A program made the translations under genes and the position numbers. Under the pieces are notes generated by a model. The model did no database searches and was not told where the DNA came from. It was given only the letters and a program-made list of their open reading frames with translations. A DNA stretch of 64,000 bases from Myxococcota bacterium. Lineage in GTDB: Bacteria > Myxococcota_A > Polyangia > Polyangiales > Houyiibacteriaceae. Positions 16,867 through 26,728 of the stretch are shown here, in pieces (positions within the stretch are counted from its first letter, which is position 1; the number at the start of each line of letters is the position of its first letter). The stretch is from positions 1 to 64,000 of the forward strand of contig JANQQS010000022.1 of NCBI GenBank assembly GCA_028284955.1, in the 5' to 3' direction.

Positions 16867-17993
16867 ATCGATTCTTGCTGCTCTTCTCTCTACTTGTGAT
16901 GGGGCTACTTGTGATGGGGCTACTTGTGATGGGGGCCGGTTGTCGAACTGGGCTTGAGCGAATTCGCGACGCAGCGCCTCAAGAAACTCCCTCCGATGCA
17001 TCCACTCCAGAACAAGACGCCGCGCCGCCGGATGTGGATGCGGCTGCGGAAACGCAGCTGGCTTCGCGAACCGTCGATGGGGTCATGTATCAAGTCCGTC
17101 GAGGCTTTGTGTTGGACGCGCCCTTTGGTCTTTCCGAACAGCAAAAAGCGCGGTTTGCGGATCGGTTCCAGACTCTCGCGCTTCCCAGCTCGGGCAGCGC
17201 CTATCCGGCCGGCGTCTACTTGGGGCTCAAGGAACCATCCGAAATCGTGTATCTCTCGGATGGCGACGAAAACGAGCGCGTTTTGGCCACGATGCATCCG
17301 CGACGCTTACTGATGCATTTTGCGTTCACGGATGCGACGTCAGATTTTGGTGACCAGCTCTTCGGCACCTTTCGTTCTTCCTTGGCCAATGAACGAGGAA
17401 TCTTTCGGATCGGTCAGGATGGGTCCTTAGACCAGTTTGCGGAGCTATTTCTTGGCGCGGATCTTTTCCTCGATACCCACGGGCTCTTGGCCACCGGCGT
17501 TTCGGCCGGGCGGCTCTACCTGCTTATGGAAACCGATCCGCGGCGCATTCGGAGATTTCGCAGCGATGGGTCGTCTCAGCAGGCGACCATGGACATCGAC
17601 CCAGTGATTTCAGGTTTCTACGCTGCAGACCGCGGCTTTTTCGCAGACCGACTCTGGATCGCCGCCAACGGAAGCCACGAGCTCGCAATTTTTTCCTCGG
17701 AGGCGCGCGAGACGACACAACAGGTCCTCAATGGTCGGCAGGTGTGGGTCACGCCGAGCTCGATTCATGGAAGACATTCGATCGCGTTCGGCAACGACGG
17801 ACCTTTCGGCGACTTTCTCTACCTACGAGACCGCAACGAAGGGCGAATCGTCCGCTACGATGCCGATGGCACGCTCAGCGTTGTGCTTACTGGGGTCTCC
17901 GGGATCACGGGCATTGCCATGGACGGCGCGGGAGAGGCGCTGTGGGTGATGGAACACGCACGCGGCCAGATTCTGCGGCTGCGGCGAGAATAA
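16863..17993 (+). CDS. lipoprotein with NHL/beta-propeller-like fold
   Basis: A 376-residue lipoprotein translationally coupled to the gene before it (GTGA overlap). The signal peptide contains three in-frame copies of LLVMG encoded by a perfect 15-bp tandem repeat, then the lipobox MGAGC. The C-terminal repeats such as GNDGPFGDFLYLRDRNEGRI and TGVSGITGIAMDGAGEALWV resemble NHL-type propeller blades. It probably works with its upstream neighbour at the cell surface; no activity can be assigned. Confidence 0.75.
   Translation: MNRFLLLFSLLVMGLLVMGLLVMGAGCRTGLERIRDAAPQETPSDASTPEQDAAPPDVDAAAETQLASRTVDGVMYQVRRGFVLDAPFGLSEQQKARFADRFQTLALPSSGSAYPAGVYLGLKEPSEIVYLSDGDENERVLATMHPRRLLMHFAFTDATSDFGDQLFGTFRSSLANERGIFRIGQDGSLDQFAELFLGADLFLDTHGLLATGVSAGRLYLLMETDPRRIRRFRSDGSSQQATMDIDPVISGFYAADRGFFADRLWIAANGSHELAIFSSEARETTQQVLNGRQVWVTPSSIHGRHSIAFGNDGPFGDFLYLRDRNEGRIVRYDADGTLSVVLTGVSGITGIAMDGAGEALWVMEHARGQILRLRRE
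16890..16934 (+). repeat. three perfect 15-bp tandem repeats in a signal peptide
   Basis: The unit CTACTTGTGATGGGG occurs three times without mismatch (16890-16904, 16905-16919, 16920-16934), extending the hydrophobic core of the lipoprotein signal by five residues per unit without a frame change. Loss or gain of a unit would change signal length only. Confidence 0.95.
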
Positions 17994-17998
17994 TCTGC

Positions 17999-18043
17999 GC
18001 CGAGCTCAATGCCTGTCGGCGGCCGAGCTCAATGCTCGTCGGC
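17999..18043. terminator. two tandem hairpins downstream of the lipoprotein operon
   Basis: A 22-base unit with complementary ends GCCGA and TCGGC occurs at 17999-18020 and 18022-18043 with small differences in the loop, just after the stop codon. It could act as a transcription end or 3' processing signal. No T-run follows. The rest of the gap to 18236 shows no gene. Confidence 0.4.
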
Positions 18044-18236
18044 GTCCACTAGCGACCCCAGAAAACCAGGCCAGGTGTCTCCACGCCTCGTCGGCGCGGC
18101 GCTCGTTTGAGGCTAAATAATCAATGCTTTTTTCAGACAGTCAGGCGTGTGGGCGTGGCATGGGGAATGCATGCCATATCGTCGTGGAGCCTCCGATCAC
18201 GAGCTCCACCGTTGTGAGAAAGCAGTCGCAAGAAGT

Positions 18237-19049
18237 ATGCGGAATACGCTGTTCCGACCGATAAGTGGGCTCGCCCTAGTGGCTGCGGGAGCCCTTGGAT
18301 GCGTCGCGGAGGGGGCGGCCACCAGCGACCGGGAGCTCAAAACCGAATGCGCCCGAACCGTCAAGTCCACTGGGGAATGCATCAACAAGTGGTTCAAAGA
18401 CGAGCAGAACAATGAGATCTGGGTATTCAATAAACCCGCGACCAAATCTGTGACGAAGATCTTAGCTGCAAGCTATAACTCCGATACGGACGCCGTGGCC
18501 CTTGAGTTTTCTTGGAATCGAGAGGTCTGTCGACGAACAACGAGCGAAACGAATCCGAAAGACCCAACATCGGGCGAACCCAACGCTTCAGACCTTGTCG
18601 AAACGTGCCACATAGACGAATCGTTCGAAGGAAGCCTCATGCTCACGCTAGACGTGAGCAGCGCAGAGTTCGAGGCGCCAGAGGCTCTGTTCGGAGAGAC
18701 GCCACCGCCGCAACTCAAAGTAGACGCCATCGTTCGCGAAGCGAGCTCCGACATGATTGAGTTTTTTGGAAAAGCGCGAAACAAGCTTTGGGCCTTCGTG
18801 CCTGATGTGGATCCGAACGCGTGCACGAGTGAGAGGTCGATTGCCGCGTCCCCGACGCTTGAGCTTCATGTTCCCACCGTGATCAAGAAAGTCGTCGAGC
18901 CAGACGGCACAACTAGTGTTCGAATCGTGGAGCACAGCAATGCGGAAATCGCGTTTGAGATTTCCCAAGCAACTCAGAATTTGAGCCCCTATTTGAGGAT
19001 GGGGCAAAGCATTGTCGAAGATATCCAGCCGCATGTTTGCGGGAACTGA
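18237..19049 (+). CDS. secreted lipoprotein of unknown function
   Basis: A 270-residue protein. The ATG at 18237 gives a compact signal peptide and the lipobox AAGALGC; the longer frame from 18147 has no signal at its own N-terminus. Four or more Cys follow in pairs (TECARTVKSTGEC, then REVC and ETC), suggesting disulfides after export. No known domain was recognised. Confidence 0.7.
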   Translation: MRNTLFRPISGLALVAAGALGCVAEGAATSDRELKTECARTVKSTGECINKWFKDEQNNEIWVFNKPATKSVTKILAASYNSDTDAVALEFSWNREVCRRTTSETNPKDPTSGEPNASDLVETCHIDESFEGSLMLTLDVSSAEFEAPEALFGETPPPQLKVDAIVREASSDMIEFFGKARNKLWAFVPDVDPNACTSERSIAASPTLELHVPTVIKKVVEPDGTTSVRIVEHSNAEIAFEISQATQNLSPYLRMGQSIVEDIQPHVCGN

Positions 19050-19215
19050 GGCCCGCACGACGGAGGCGCTTCGAAATCTGCAGCGGTGTGATGCAGAGCG
19101 TGGCAGGGCGAATTCAGCTGAAAGTTTTTGATCGGAACGGGTCATTGTGGGTACCTAAGGGATGCTCTCTTCAAAGCACTCGGAGGTTTGCTATTCGCCT
19201 GGTTACTCAGGAAAC

Positions 19216-19902
19216 ATGGTGTCGTTGCGGTCAAGCAGCGAAAGCGGCAAGGAAGAAGTCAATTTTCTGCGTCTCCTGGTCGTTCTCGTTGTCCTCTTTG
19301 TCGTCCACCCGCTGATCAGTGGAACAGGGGTGTTGTCTTCATCGCTGGTCAATCTGCTCTTCATCGCGGCGGTGGCGATCGCGGCGACTTCGGTACCGGG
19401 GCGGCGCGTTGTTCGGTCGACCGTCTATTCCACGGGCGCAGTCGCTTTTCTCTCAAGCTGGGCGGCGATTCTTTGGGGACAAACCTGGGTCGAGCTTGTC
19501 GTGTATGGAAGCTATCTGGGTTTCTTCACTCTCGTATGTGCGAACGTCTTGGGCCACGTCTTTCGAGGAGGAGAAGTCGACACCAACAAACTCTACGCGG
19601 TCTGCTGCGTGTACTTGCTGGCTGGTATCGCCTGGGCGTTCTTGTATGCATTGATCGAGACGAGCGCTCCCGGATCGTTCCATCTCGCAGACGGAGTGGT
19701 CGGAAGCCGCGACCGCATATCTCAGTTGATCTACTTCAGCCTCGTTACCCTAACCACACTGGGCTACGGCGACATCGTGCCGATATCCGGCTTTGCTCGA
19801 ACCACAGCTTCTCTGGAAGCAATTTTCGGCCAGGCTTACCTTGCTGTTTTGGTGGCTCGCCTAATCGGGCTGAGACTGTCTTCGAAAAGGGAAGTGTCTT
19901 AG
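19216..19902 (+). CDS. two-TM-pore potassium channel-like membrane protein
   Basis: A 228-residue membrane protein with about six hydrophobic segments. The last third holds a pore helix and the K+ selectivity filter TTLGYGDIVP, flanked by two membrane helices, as in Ion_trans_2 channels. No C-terminal RCK or cyclic-nucleotide domain is present. The ATG at 19216 after AGGA was preferred; an in-frame ATG at 19162 would add 18 residues. Likely an inner-membrane K+ channel. Confidence 0.8.
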   Translation: MVSLRSSSESGKEEVNFLRLLVVLVVLFVVHPLISGTGVLSSSLVNLLFIAAVAIAATSVPGRRVVRSTVYSTGAVAFLSSWAAILWGQTWVELVVYGSYLGFFTLVCANVLGHVFRGGEVDTNKLYAVCCVYLLAGIAWAFLYALIETSAPGSFHLADGVVGSRDRISQLIYFSLVTLTTLGYGDIVPISGFARTTASLEAIFGQAYLAVLVARLIGLRLSSKREVS

Positions 19903-20038
19903 TCGGTTGAACCGGCGACGACCCGTTTCGGAAGCAAATTTGCGGAAAATCGATAGCCTCGGTTTGCTGCGTGGAGCTTTTTTGGGAATACTAAGGTCGC
20001 AAAACAGGGAGGGTTGACAGTTCCAAGAAGGTAACGGT

Positions 20039-21328
20039 ATGTCGACCAGATGCGCCCCGAACGCGGGATTTTGTATTCTTTCTTTTGCCATTTTTGGATG
20101 CGTTAGTGATGCTGATCGGACCGATGTTGGCTTTGAAGGTGAAGACGCGTTTTGCGACGCGTCTGCCGATGGATGCGAAGATTCACGGGGCAGCGGCGAA
20201 AACGCCGTAGCCTATGGATGTGAAGATTCAGACGACAACTGCATAATCAGTTTTAATCAATCGAGAGCCGTAGATCCGTGGACCATGGTGAAACGGCTTG
20301 GTGTTGGAATCAATGCTAACGCCAGAGGAACGCATCAGAACGGTGGTGATCCGGTATGGCAAAAACGATTTGCCACCGACATCGCGAATGCTGGATTCAA
20401 TACGGTTCGCTTGTGGGCTAAGCCTAGTTCGCAGGACACTGGACCAGGACCTAACTACAAGGTCAAAAAAAGCTATTGGACCAACATTGAGACTCAGATC
20501 AACGACAGTCTGAATACGGGTCTCAATGTGATTCTGGTGGTCGATGAAAAATGGTACTCTGGCTCTTACAATCAGTACAACAACCCGAAAAATACGGCTG
20601 CTCAGAAAAAAGCAATCCTCGATCGCATCGTCAAATTCTGGGCCCAGGCTTCGAATCGCTGGAAAAACAAATCCGAAAGACTCGTCTATCAAGTACTGAA
20701 TGAACCCGCTGCGAGGCATGGTCTCAAATGGCAGATGCCTTCAAACGAAGTGTATCTTCGACTATTGAGAAATAGTGTAGCCGCTATACGTGCGAATGAT
20801 GCCACACGGAACATCACTTTTTTCGCCAGAAATCATGGTGATATTTCACAAATAAGACCCAAAGATATTCCGAAGCTTGGAGCCTATTATTTTGGCTCAC
20901 AGCACGGATATCCCGGCAAAGATTTTCATTCACGAGGAAAGGTGCTGTGGGGCCCGAGCGCATCTCAAAAGGCTGAAATGAACACCTATTTCAGAAGAAT
21001 TTCAACCTTTGTCAACGACAGGTCTCGGCACGCGGATGGTAAGACTCATCCCGTGGCCATTACCGAGTTCGGCACTCGGAACAAGGCTGCATGGGGAAAT
21101 GCGAACACTTGGGTCTATAACAATGGTCGCATCGAGGAAAGCGAAAGAGCCCAGTACACGAACTACATCGTTAATCGAGCTCGCAACAATAATATCGCTG
21201 CAGTCATCCATTCTGGCCCGGCTAGCGGAAATGGATTTAACTTCTCCATCTATCGACACACCAAACCCTCGGGTCAGCGCTGGGTATATCCGCAGATCGT
21301 AAAGGCAATTACGAAACATGCGGAGTAA
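20039..21328 (+). CDS. GH5-type glycoside hydrolase lipoprotein, copy 2 (basic form)
   Basis: A 429-residue paralogue of the protein at 13970-15283, alignable over the whole catalytic domain with few gaps. Catalytic residues are kept: Glu222 in LNEPAARHG and Glu343 in ITEFGTRNKAA. The lipobox region is AIFGC, with Phe at -2, so lipidation is a little less certain. An AGAAGG site precedes the ATG. Surface positions are enriched in Lys, Arg and Asn compared with copy 1, and codon use is more AT-rich. The Ser-rich tail of copy 1 is missing. The copies probably arose by duplication and then specialised. Confidence 0.9.
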   Translation: MSTRCAPNAGFCILSFAIFGCVSDADRTDVGFEGEDAFCDASADGCEDSRGSGENAVAYGCEDSDDNCIISFNQSRAVDPWTMVKRLGVGINANARGTHQNGGDPVWQKRFATDIANAGFNTVRLWAKPSSQDTGPGPNYKVKKSYWTNIETQINDSLNTGLNVILVVDEKWYSGSYNQYNNPKNTAAQKKAILDRIVKFWAQASNRWKNKSERLVYQVLNEPAARHGLKWQMPSNEVYLRLLRNSVAAIRANDATRNITFFARNHGDISQIRPKDIPKLGAYYFGSQHGYPGKDFHSRGKVLWGPSASQKAEMNTYFRRISTFVNDRSRHADGKTHPVAITEFGTRNKAAWGNANTWVYNNGRIEESERAQYTNYIVNRARNNNIAAVIHSGPASGNGFNFSIYRHTKPSGQRWVYPQIVKAITKHAE

Positions 21329-21375
21329 CTTGCCTATGTTCACGCGCCGGATCGCTTTTTGCTGAAGCCCTCGAC

Positions 21376-22959
21376 ATGCAGAATCACCTGGGGCCAGGGT
21401 ACCCCGTTCACCATCCGCGTTCGGCGACGCCACAGCGTTCGAGGTGTCGAGCGTTGCTCGTTGTCGCAACATGCGCGCTGTTCGGAGTCGAAACGCTTGG
21501 ATGTGGTTCATCAGGCGCGGAAAGCGAGGGCGGGGACGAGCGCGAGAGCCCGTCGTCTCAAAGTGAAGACGGGCTGAGCAACGGTTCTGGAGATTCGGGC
21601 GACGCCGATCGTGATGGGGACTTGCTTTCCAATGATCGGGAGGAGGAACTGGGTACGGACCCAGATAAGGCGGACACCGATGGAGACGGTGCTTCCGACT
21701 TTATCGAGGTGGACGTGCTCAAAACCGATCCAAACGACGCAAGCGAAGGCTTCCTGGAAACGGAATTCGCTTTGAGATTACCTCATCGGGGTGAAGAACA
21801 AGTTCGCACCGAACGCTTCGAAACCCGAATCAATAACGCTGATGTGTTGTTCTTGGTCGATGCGACGCCGTCGATGTTTGAAGAGTGCGCCCGCCTGCTG
21901 GAAAGCTTCGGCGGCACGATCATCCCCGGTATTCAAAACGAGATTCCTGGTCTTCACATCGGCGCAGCAGTCTTGGGTGACTACCCCAGCTCTCCATCCG
22001 CGGCTGATGACGTGCCCTTCTATTTGCTTCGCGAAATCGCGCCTGTCGACGAAGATATTGGAGCATGGAGCACGGACGCCCGCCGCTGTTCCGCTGTGGG
22101 TCAGTTCGGCAAACTTACGGGTGCTGCAAACGGGCGCCCAGATATTCTCGAAGCTATGGAAGGGATTCCCTGTTTGTTGGGCGGTGACATCCCCGAGAGT
22201 TACCCGCAAGCTCTGTGGGCGGTCGCGACCGGTAATGCCTTGTCGTGGCCGAATGGGCAAACGCCCCCTGCGGCGTGCACCGCAGATGCGGAAAACCCGT
22301 CACCCAGAGGATATCCATGCTTTCGCTCCGGAGCGCTTCCTGTCGTGGTTATGTTCGGCGACGCGCCCTTTCACCATGGACCTGGGGGAACCCTCCCTTA
22401 CTCAGACGTGCCCGGGGCGCCTACCTACGAAATGGCGATTGCCGAGCTTCGCGCGCTAAAGGCTCGTGTCGTAGGAGTGCACTCCGGCTCTTTTAATGCA
22501 GCGGCAGATTTCAGACGAGCCGCAATTGACACCAAAGCTGTGGATTTGGCAGGAACCCCGCTTGTGTCGGCGATTAAGTTTGACGGAACGGGAATCAGCA
22601 CCGCGACGGTCGACGTCGTGCGCAATGTGGTCCGTGGAACCCCGCTCGACATCGCCACGCGAGTCGAAAACGTCGCCGGCAATCCGGAGGACTTCGACGC
22701 GACCCAGTTTGTCAAATCTGTTCGCGCACGAGAGGGGTATCGCGACGGGAACGCCGGGGAAGGGTACACGAGTTCCGACGAGCGTTCGTTCTACGGAACG
22801 ATTCCGGGTAGCGAGGTGGAGTTCGATTTCGCGTTTCGAAACGACGTGCAGGCCCCCGCGGCTGAACCTGCGGTATTCAAAGTGCAGATCACCGTAACAG
22901 GTGATGGAATCGTCGATTTGGATGAGCGTTCCGCGTACATCGTTGTTCCTCCCGAATGA
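21376..22959 (+). CDS. vWA-domain lipoprotein with thrombospondin type 3-like repeats
   Basis: A 527-residue lipoprotein. A long n-region precedes the hydrophobic stretch ALLVVATCALFGVETLGC. Residues 70-120 are calcium-binding D-x-D-G-D repeats (DADRDGDLLSNDREEELGTD). A vWA domain starts at about 155 with DVLFLVDATPSM, a MIDAS variant with Thr at the middle position of D-x-S-x-S. The C-terminal strand region ends in YIVVPPE. It is paralogous to 36713-38242 and more distantly to 55136-56779. Probably a surface adhesion protein. Confidence 0.85.
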   Translation: MQNHLGPGYPVHHPRSATPQRSRCRALLVVATCALFGVETLGCGSSGAESEGGDERESPSSQSEDGLSNGSGDSGDADRDGDLLSNDREEELGTDPDKADTDGDGASDFIEVDVLKTDPNDASEGFLETEFALRLPHRGEEQVRTERFETRINNADVLFLVDATPSMFEECARLLESFGGTIIPGIQNEIPGLHIGAAVLGDYPSSPSAADDVPFYLLREIAPVDEDIGAWSTDARRCSAVGQFGKLTGAANGRPDILEAMEGIPCLLGGDIPESYPQALWAVATGNALSWPNGQTPPAACTADAENPSPRGYPCFRSGALPVVVMFGDAPFHHGPGGTLPYSDVPGAPTYEMAIAELRALKARVVGVHSGSFNAAADFRRAAIDTKAVDLAGTPLVSAIKFDGTGISTATVDVVRNVVRGTPLDIATRVENVAGNPEDFDATQFVKSVRAREGYRDGNAGEGYTSSDERSFYGTIPGSEVEFDFAFRNDVQAPAAEPAVFKVQITVTGDGIVDLDERSAYIVVPPE

Positions 22960-23066
22960 ACGAAGTGAACAGCAGGACGACCTCGTACGTTTGTTGAAGG
23001 GGGTCTGTTGACGTGGAACGCGAGAATTTGTGCCGTGCGTCGCAATACACGGCATTGTGTTATGCC

Positions 23067-24464
23067 CTAGGCGCCTGGGCCTGACGCGTTGCCTTCGATG
23101 AGGCCATCGCTGGCTGAAGGGGCTGGGCCTAAGGTCCGGCCGGCGGTGACGGTTGCGGGGCAGCTGCCTTGTTCGGATTCCAAGCGCACCAGGCCGCCGC
23201 CACCCCCGCCGCCGTCTTTCTGGGAGCCGCCTCTTGGCGCGACGCCTCCGTTGGCGGAGAGACTCGGGCAGCTTTCGACAGTCCGGGTTACCGTCCACAC
23301 CATGCCGCCCGCGCCGCCGCCGCCGCCGCCGCCGGCGCCCCCGCCGGTTGGATCTCCGTTGGCGTTCTGGCCGTTCGCCGCGATCGAGCCGCTTCCCGCG
23401 AGATTTTCGGCCTGCACGTAGAGCACGCCGCCGCCGTTGCCGCCAAGCCGGCCACCCCACGAGCCGCCCGCGCCACCAAAGATGATTTTGTCGCCAAAGT
23501 TGGTTAGCGGTGCGCCACCAAAGCCTTCGTCGCCGTTTCCAGACGCGCCTGCTCCAGCGTGACTGCCGCCGCCTGCGCCGCCTCTGCACGCGGCTCCCGC
23601 GCCGCCTCCACCGGTGGCTAGGTTGCCGCGACCGGTTTGCGCCATGCCAGTCGGATCGAAAAGATCGAGAAAGAAGCTTTCTCCCCGTCCGCCCCCGTAG
23701 GGCGGCTCTGCCTCGAGTGCTTCGCAGCGGGGGTCGTCCGAGCTGCCACCTTCGAACGTCCCATCAGACCTGCGATAGCCAAGTGCGCTCGCGTCGATAC
23801 GGCCATCGACTTGCAACGAGTCGTTCACCATAAGCGCGACCACACCACCCACGCGGCCGTTCCAAGGGCTTCCCGTGATCGTGCTGTCCGAGTGGACGAC
23901 GAGCGTGGTGTATTCGGGGATCCGCACGACTTGGGTGGCCGTCGCGTCGTAACTCTGGGTGAGCGCGCCTTCAAAGCGAAGCCGAAGCGTGTCGGCCGCT
24001 ACCTCGACGGAGTCCACACGCGCGAGTTCCCAATGGCCAAACGACAGGATCGATGCATCGATTGCAGAGCGGTCGCCGATCGCGGGGGGACTGGCCTGCG
24101 AACCCGCGGTGGACTGGATAATCATGATCAGGTCTTTGGCGCGGAGTTCTGTCGATCCCAAACGACGTATGCTGAGCTGTGTTGCAGCCGTTTCGGGATC
24201 GAACTCGACTGCTTCGAAGTAGGCGTTGAGCACCTCCCCCTCTCGCCCTTCGAGCACCAAGTCTCCGTCCCGCCCCGCGCCGAAGGGTGGCAGCCCCAAC
24301 GGAGCCTCAGACGTAGTCGACCCGTCGGACGAGGTTTGGCCTCCGTCGACGACCACGATGACGTCGCCAGAGTTCTCGATCGTTTCAAAGCCTGATCGGC
24401 AGCCGGCTCCGATAATGAAAATTCCACTGAAACCAACTGCAAGAAGCCGACGGCAATGCCCCAT
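23067..24464 (-). CDS. glycine-rich lipoprotein
   Basis: A 465-residue lipoprotein (signal ending IFIIGAGC). The first half is beta-rich; the second half has long Gly-rich stretches (GGGAGAACRGGAGGGSHAG, GGGAGGGGGGGAGGM) with Asn/Ala. Such glycine-rich regions resemble those of myxobacterial surface proteins linked to gliding and adhesion, but the similarity is only in composition. GC is high because of the Gly codons, and large false frames exist on the opposite strand. Confidence 0.8.
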   Translation of the reverse strand: MGHCRRLLAVGFSGIFIIGAGCRSGFETIENSGDVIVVVDGGQTSSDGSTTSEAPLGLPPFGAGRDGDLVLEGREGEVLNAYFEAVEFDPETAATQLSIRRLGSTELRAKDLIMIIQSTAGSQASPPAIGDRSAIDASILSFGHWELARVDSVEVAADTLRLRFEGALTQSYDATATQVVRIPEYTTLVVHSDSTITGSPWNGRVGGVVALMVNDSLQVDGRIDASALGYRRSDGTFEGGSSDDPRCEALEAEPPYGGGRGESFFLDLFDPTGMAQTGRGNLATGGGGAGAACRGGAGGGSHAGAGASGNGDEGFGGAPLTNFGDKIIFGGAGGSWGGRLGGNGGGVLYVQAENLAGSGSIAANGQNANGDPTGGGAGGGGGGGAGGMVWTVTRTVESCPSLSANGGVAPRGGSQKDGGGGGGGLVRLESEQGSCPATVTAGRTLGPAPSASDGLIEGNASGPGA

Positions 24465-24571
24465 CGTCTTTAATATTACTACAAAAAATAAGTGTTAACG
24501 AATTAGCCTGCTTTTCCTGAGAATCGCCTGGTTCCGTGTTCGGAGTTGGGGAGACAACGGTTCGTCGAGCG

Positions 24572-26710
24572 CTACTGCAGCTCACCCCTGCCGCAATCCG
24601 GAGGGGGCAGCCGTGCCTGGTTGTTGGCTTCTTTGCATTCGTCCACCGTTCCTCCGGCCCCGCTGTCGTCCGCTGCGAACCATAGCTCGGGAAGATCGTC
24701 TGGCGGATCCGTGAGGGCGCAGTTGACGGCTTCGCATGCGCCGGGAGCCAACACAGTCGTTGTCGACGTGGAACAAGCGGCGGTGCCGCCTTGCGCCGGG
24801 TCTCCCAAATAGAAGGTCCCAGGAACTCCGGCGGCGATTTCGAGGGTGCCGCGATTGCATATTCGAGCGCCCAGCGTCACGCCCTCGGAGCAGTCTGGAT
24901 CTGAGTCTGACGGCCCGCTGGTGAGATCCGGAGCGGGAGCGCCTCCCGTCGTCGTCGGGGAAACGTTTTGCCGGTAGTTGTTGAATGTCTCCCAGTTGTT
25001 CTCTTCCGTTGCGGGTATCGACAGATCATCGTTCACATTGGTGATGTGGTACGTGTGTTGATTCCACACCGCGCGCGCTGGCCGCCACTGGTTTTCTGGG
25101 TCTTGAAACACAAAGACACCCTGGGTCACTCCAGGATGCGCGATGTTCAAGTCAGCTTCTGGAATGCTGTTTTGGCATTGGCCAATATCCGTAATCCCGC
25201 CGGAAGGCACCACGAGGTCTGCGTGTCCGTCCCGATTGGTGTCGGCGATGACTGGGTTTTCCAATATCGTTCCGCTTGTCACCGGCTGCGCGAACTGAAC
25301 GCTGCCTGTGGTTCCGTCAAACACTCGGAGCCAGCATTCGTCGCGGTACACAACCTCCGCTTTCCCATCGCCATTAAAGTCGAACACGCTCGACCCCGTC
25401 GCGCCCGAAGACTCGTCCTGAGTCGTCTTCTTCCATCGAACCCCGCGTGCTTGACATCCGGCGGGGAGAGGTGTCGCCAAGCAATCCGCATCAAACACGG
25501 TGTATGACTCAAAGGTAGAAGCCCCTGCCTCAGGCTCTCCATCGCCGTCGAAGTCCGCCACCGTCGGCGCACCGCCCCACTGCGTTCCAAACGAAATCGG
25601 CCCGAACACGATGTTGCCCGTCTTCGGGTGATAGACTTGAAACGTCGCGCCGCGCCTTTGTTCGGACGACACAAAGATCACCTCGGGCTCGGGCGTCGAT
25701 TTGTCCCATTGCGCGATCGCAACAAACCCGGCGCCAAGTTGAGCCACGTTTGCCGGCGTTTCATCCGCTCCCGTCATGCCATCGAAGATGCGATTGCCGG
25801 TCACCAGCTCTACTTGACCATCTAAGTCTACGTCCGCTGCCGCGGTGATCAGGCTCCAGTGGCTTCCTACCACGGCGTTGTTCGACACCACTTCGAGTTT
25901 GGTTCCGTCAAAGCGCAGGGCAAGTCCTGCGTACGCCAACTCAGGCGGGCCCTCGCCATCGAGGTTGACAATGGCCACGCCTCCGTCGGGAAATGGAGCG
26001 GAATCATTTGCTCGAGTCACGACCGCAGGGACAGGGCTACGTGCGATCCGTTCCCCGGTGTTGTCGAATACCACGACAAATTGTTCGCTGACCGTGCGGC
26101 CGCTGTCTCCTTCGATGCCGACAATCTCGGGCACTCCGTCCCCGGTCAAGTCGGCAATTGCCAAATGCGAGCGATCAGCAAGGCCTGCGTCTTTGTTGAA
26201 CACCTCCTCGCAATTGTCTCCCCGAATCGCGACGAGTCGCCCGATACCGCCACCCGATATTCCAGATGTCGGGAACACAATCTCTGGCTGACCGTCTCCG
26301 TCGAGGTCGGCGACCATTGGCGTCGACACCACCGCGTCTTTTTTCCACGAGCAACGCTCCGCAGGCTCTCGAAGAGGTACGGCGGCTATTTCCTCTTGGC
26401 TGGTGCACGCAGGATCGGTTTCCGGGTTGCCGTTGCCGAATGGAACGCACATGCCGTCTTGGCAAAACCGGTCGGCCATGCAGCGATCCTCTGCTGGCGT
26501 GGAAGGGCTGCAGGCTTGCCCGGAACTGGTACCCGAATCCGCGACGCAACTTCCATCGACGCAGACCTCCCCTGACGGGCAAAGTTGGCCCTGCCCGCAG
26601 AGCTCCCCGAGACCGTTGTCGCCAGTGCGAGACGAGTCGGAGAGAGAACACGCCACTGCGGTCAACACCACCGCTGGAACGATCCATCGAGTACGTCGTT
26701 GAACATCCAT
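24572..26710 (-). CDS. FG-GAP/VCBS repeat lipoprotein with C-terminal CARDB-like domain
   Basis: A 712-residue lipoprotein (signal ending LTAVAC). Cys-rich segments follow (CGQGQLCPSGEVCVDGSC), like EGF or myxobacterial modules. Then come at least six FG-GAP repeats with calcium-binding D-x-D-G-D motifs (DLDGDGQPEIVFP, DFDGDGEPEAGAS, DFNGDGKAEVVY, DTNRDGHADLVVP). The region WNQHTYHITNVNDDLSIP is typical of this myxobacterial family. The last about 120 residues look like a CARDB adhesion domain. It is a surface protein with probable ligand binding. Confidence 0.87.
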   Translation of the reverse strand: MDVQRRTRWIVPAVVLTAVACSLSDSSRTGDNGLGELCGQGQLCPSGEVCVDGSCVADSGTSSGQACSPSTPAEDRCMADRFCQDGMCVPFGNGNPETDPACTSQEEIAAVPLREPAERCSWKKDAVVSTPMVADLDGDGQPEIVFPTSGISGGGIGRLVAIRGDNCEEVFNKDAGLADRSHLAIADLTGDGVPEIVGIEGDSGRTVSEQFVVVFDNTGERIARSPVPAVVTRANDSAPFPDGGVAIVNLDGEGPPELAYAGLALRFDGTKLEVVSNNAVVGSHWSLITAAADVDLDGQVELVTGNRIFDGMTGADETPANVAQLGAGFVAIAQWDKSTPEPEVIFVSSEQRRGATFQVYHPKTGNIVFGPISFGTQWGGAPTVADFDGDGEPEAGASTFESYTVFDADCLATPLPAGCQARGVRWKKTTQDESSGATGSSVFDFNGDGKAEVVYRDECWLRVFDGTTGSVQFAQPVTSGTILENPVIADTNRDGHADLVVPSGGITDIGQCQNSIPEADLNIAHPGVTQGVFVFQDPENQWRPARAVWNQHTYHITNVNDDLSIPATEENNWETFNNYRQNVSPTTTGGAPAPDLTSGPSDSDPDCSEGVTLGARICNRGTLEIAAGVPGTFYLGDPAQGGTAACSTSTTTVLAPGACEAVNCALTDPPDDLPELWFAADDSGAGGTVDECKEANNQARLPPPDCGRGELQ

Positions 26711-26728
26711 ATTTCGAACCTTACATCT

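Noticed and set aside
22456-23589. A 377-residue Arg-rich minus-strand frame
   Set aside because: It is an out-of-frame reading of the Gly-rich lipoprotein gene; long runs of Arg are typical of a shifted Gly codon stretch.
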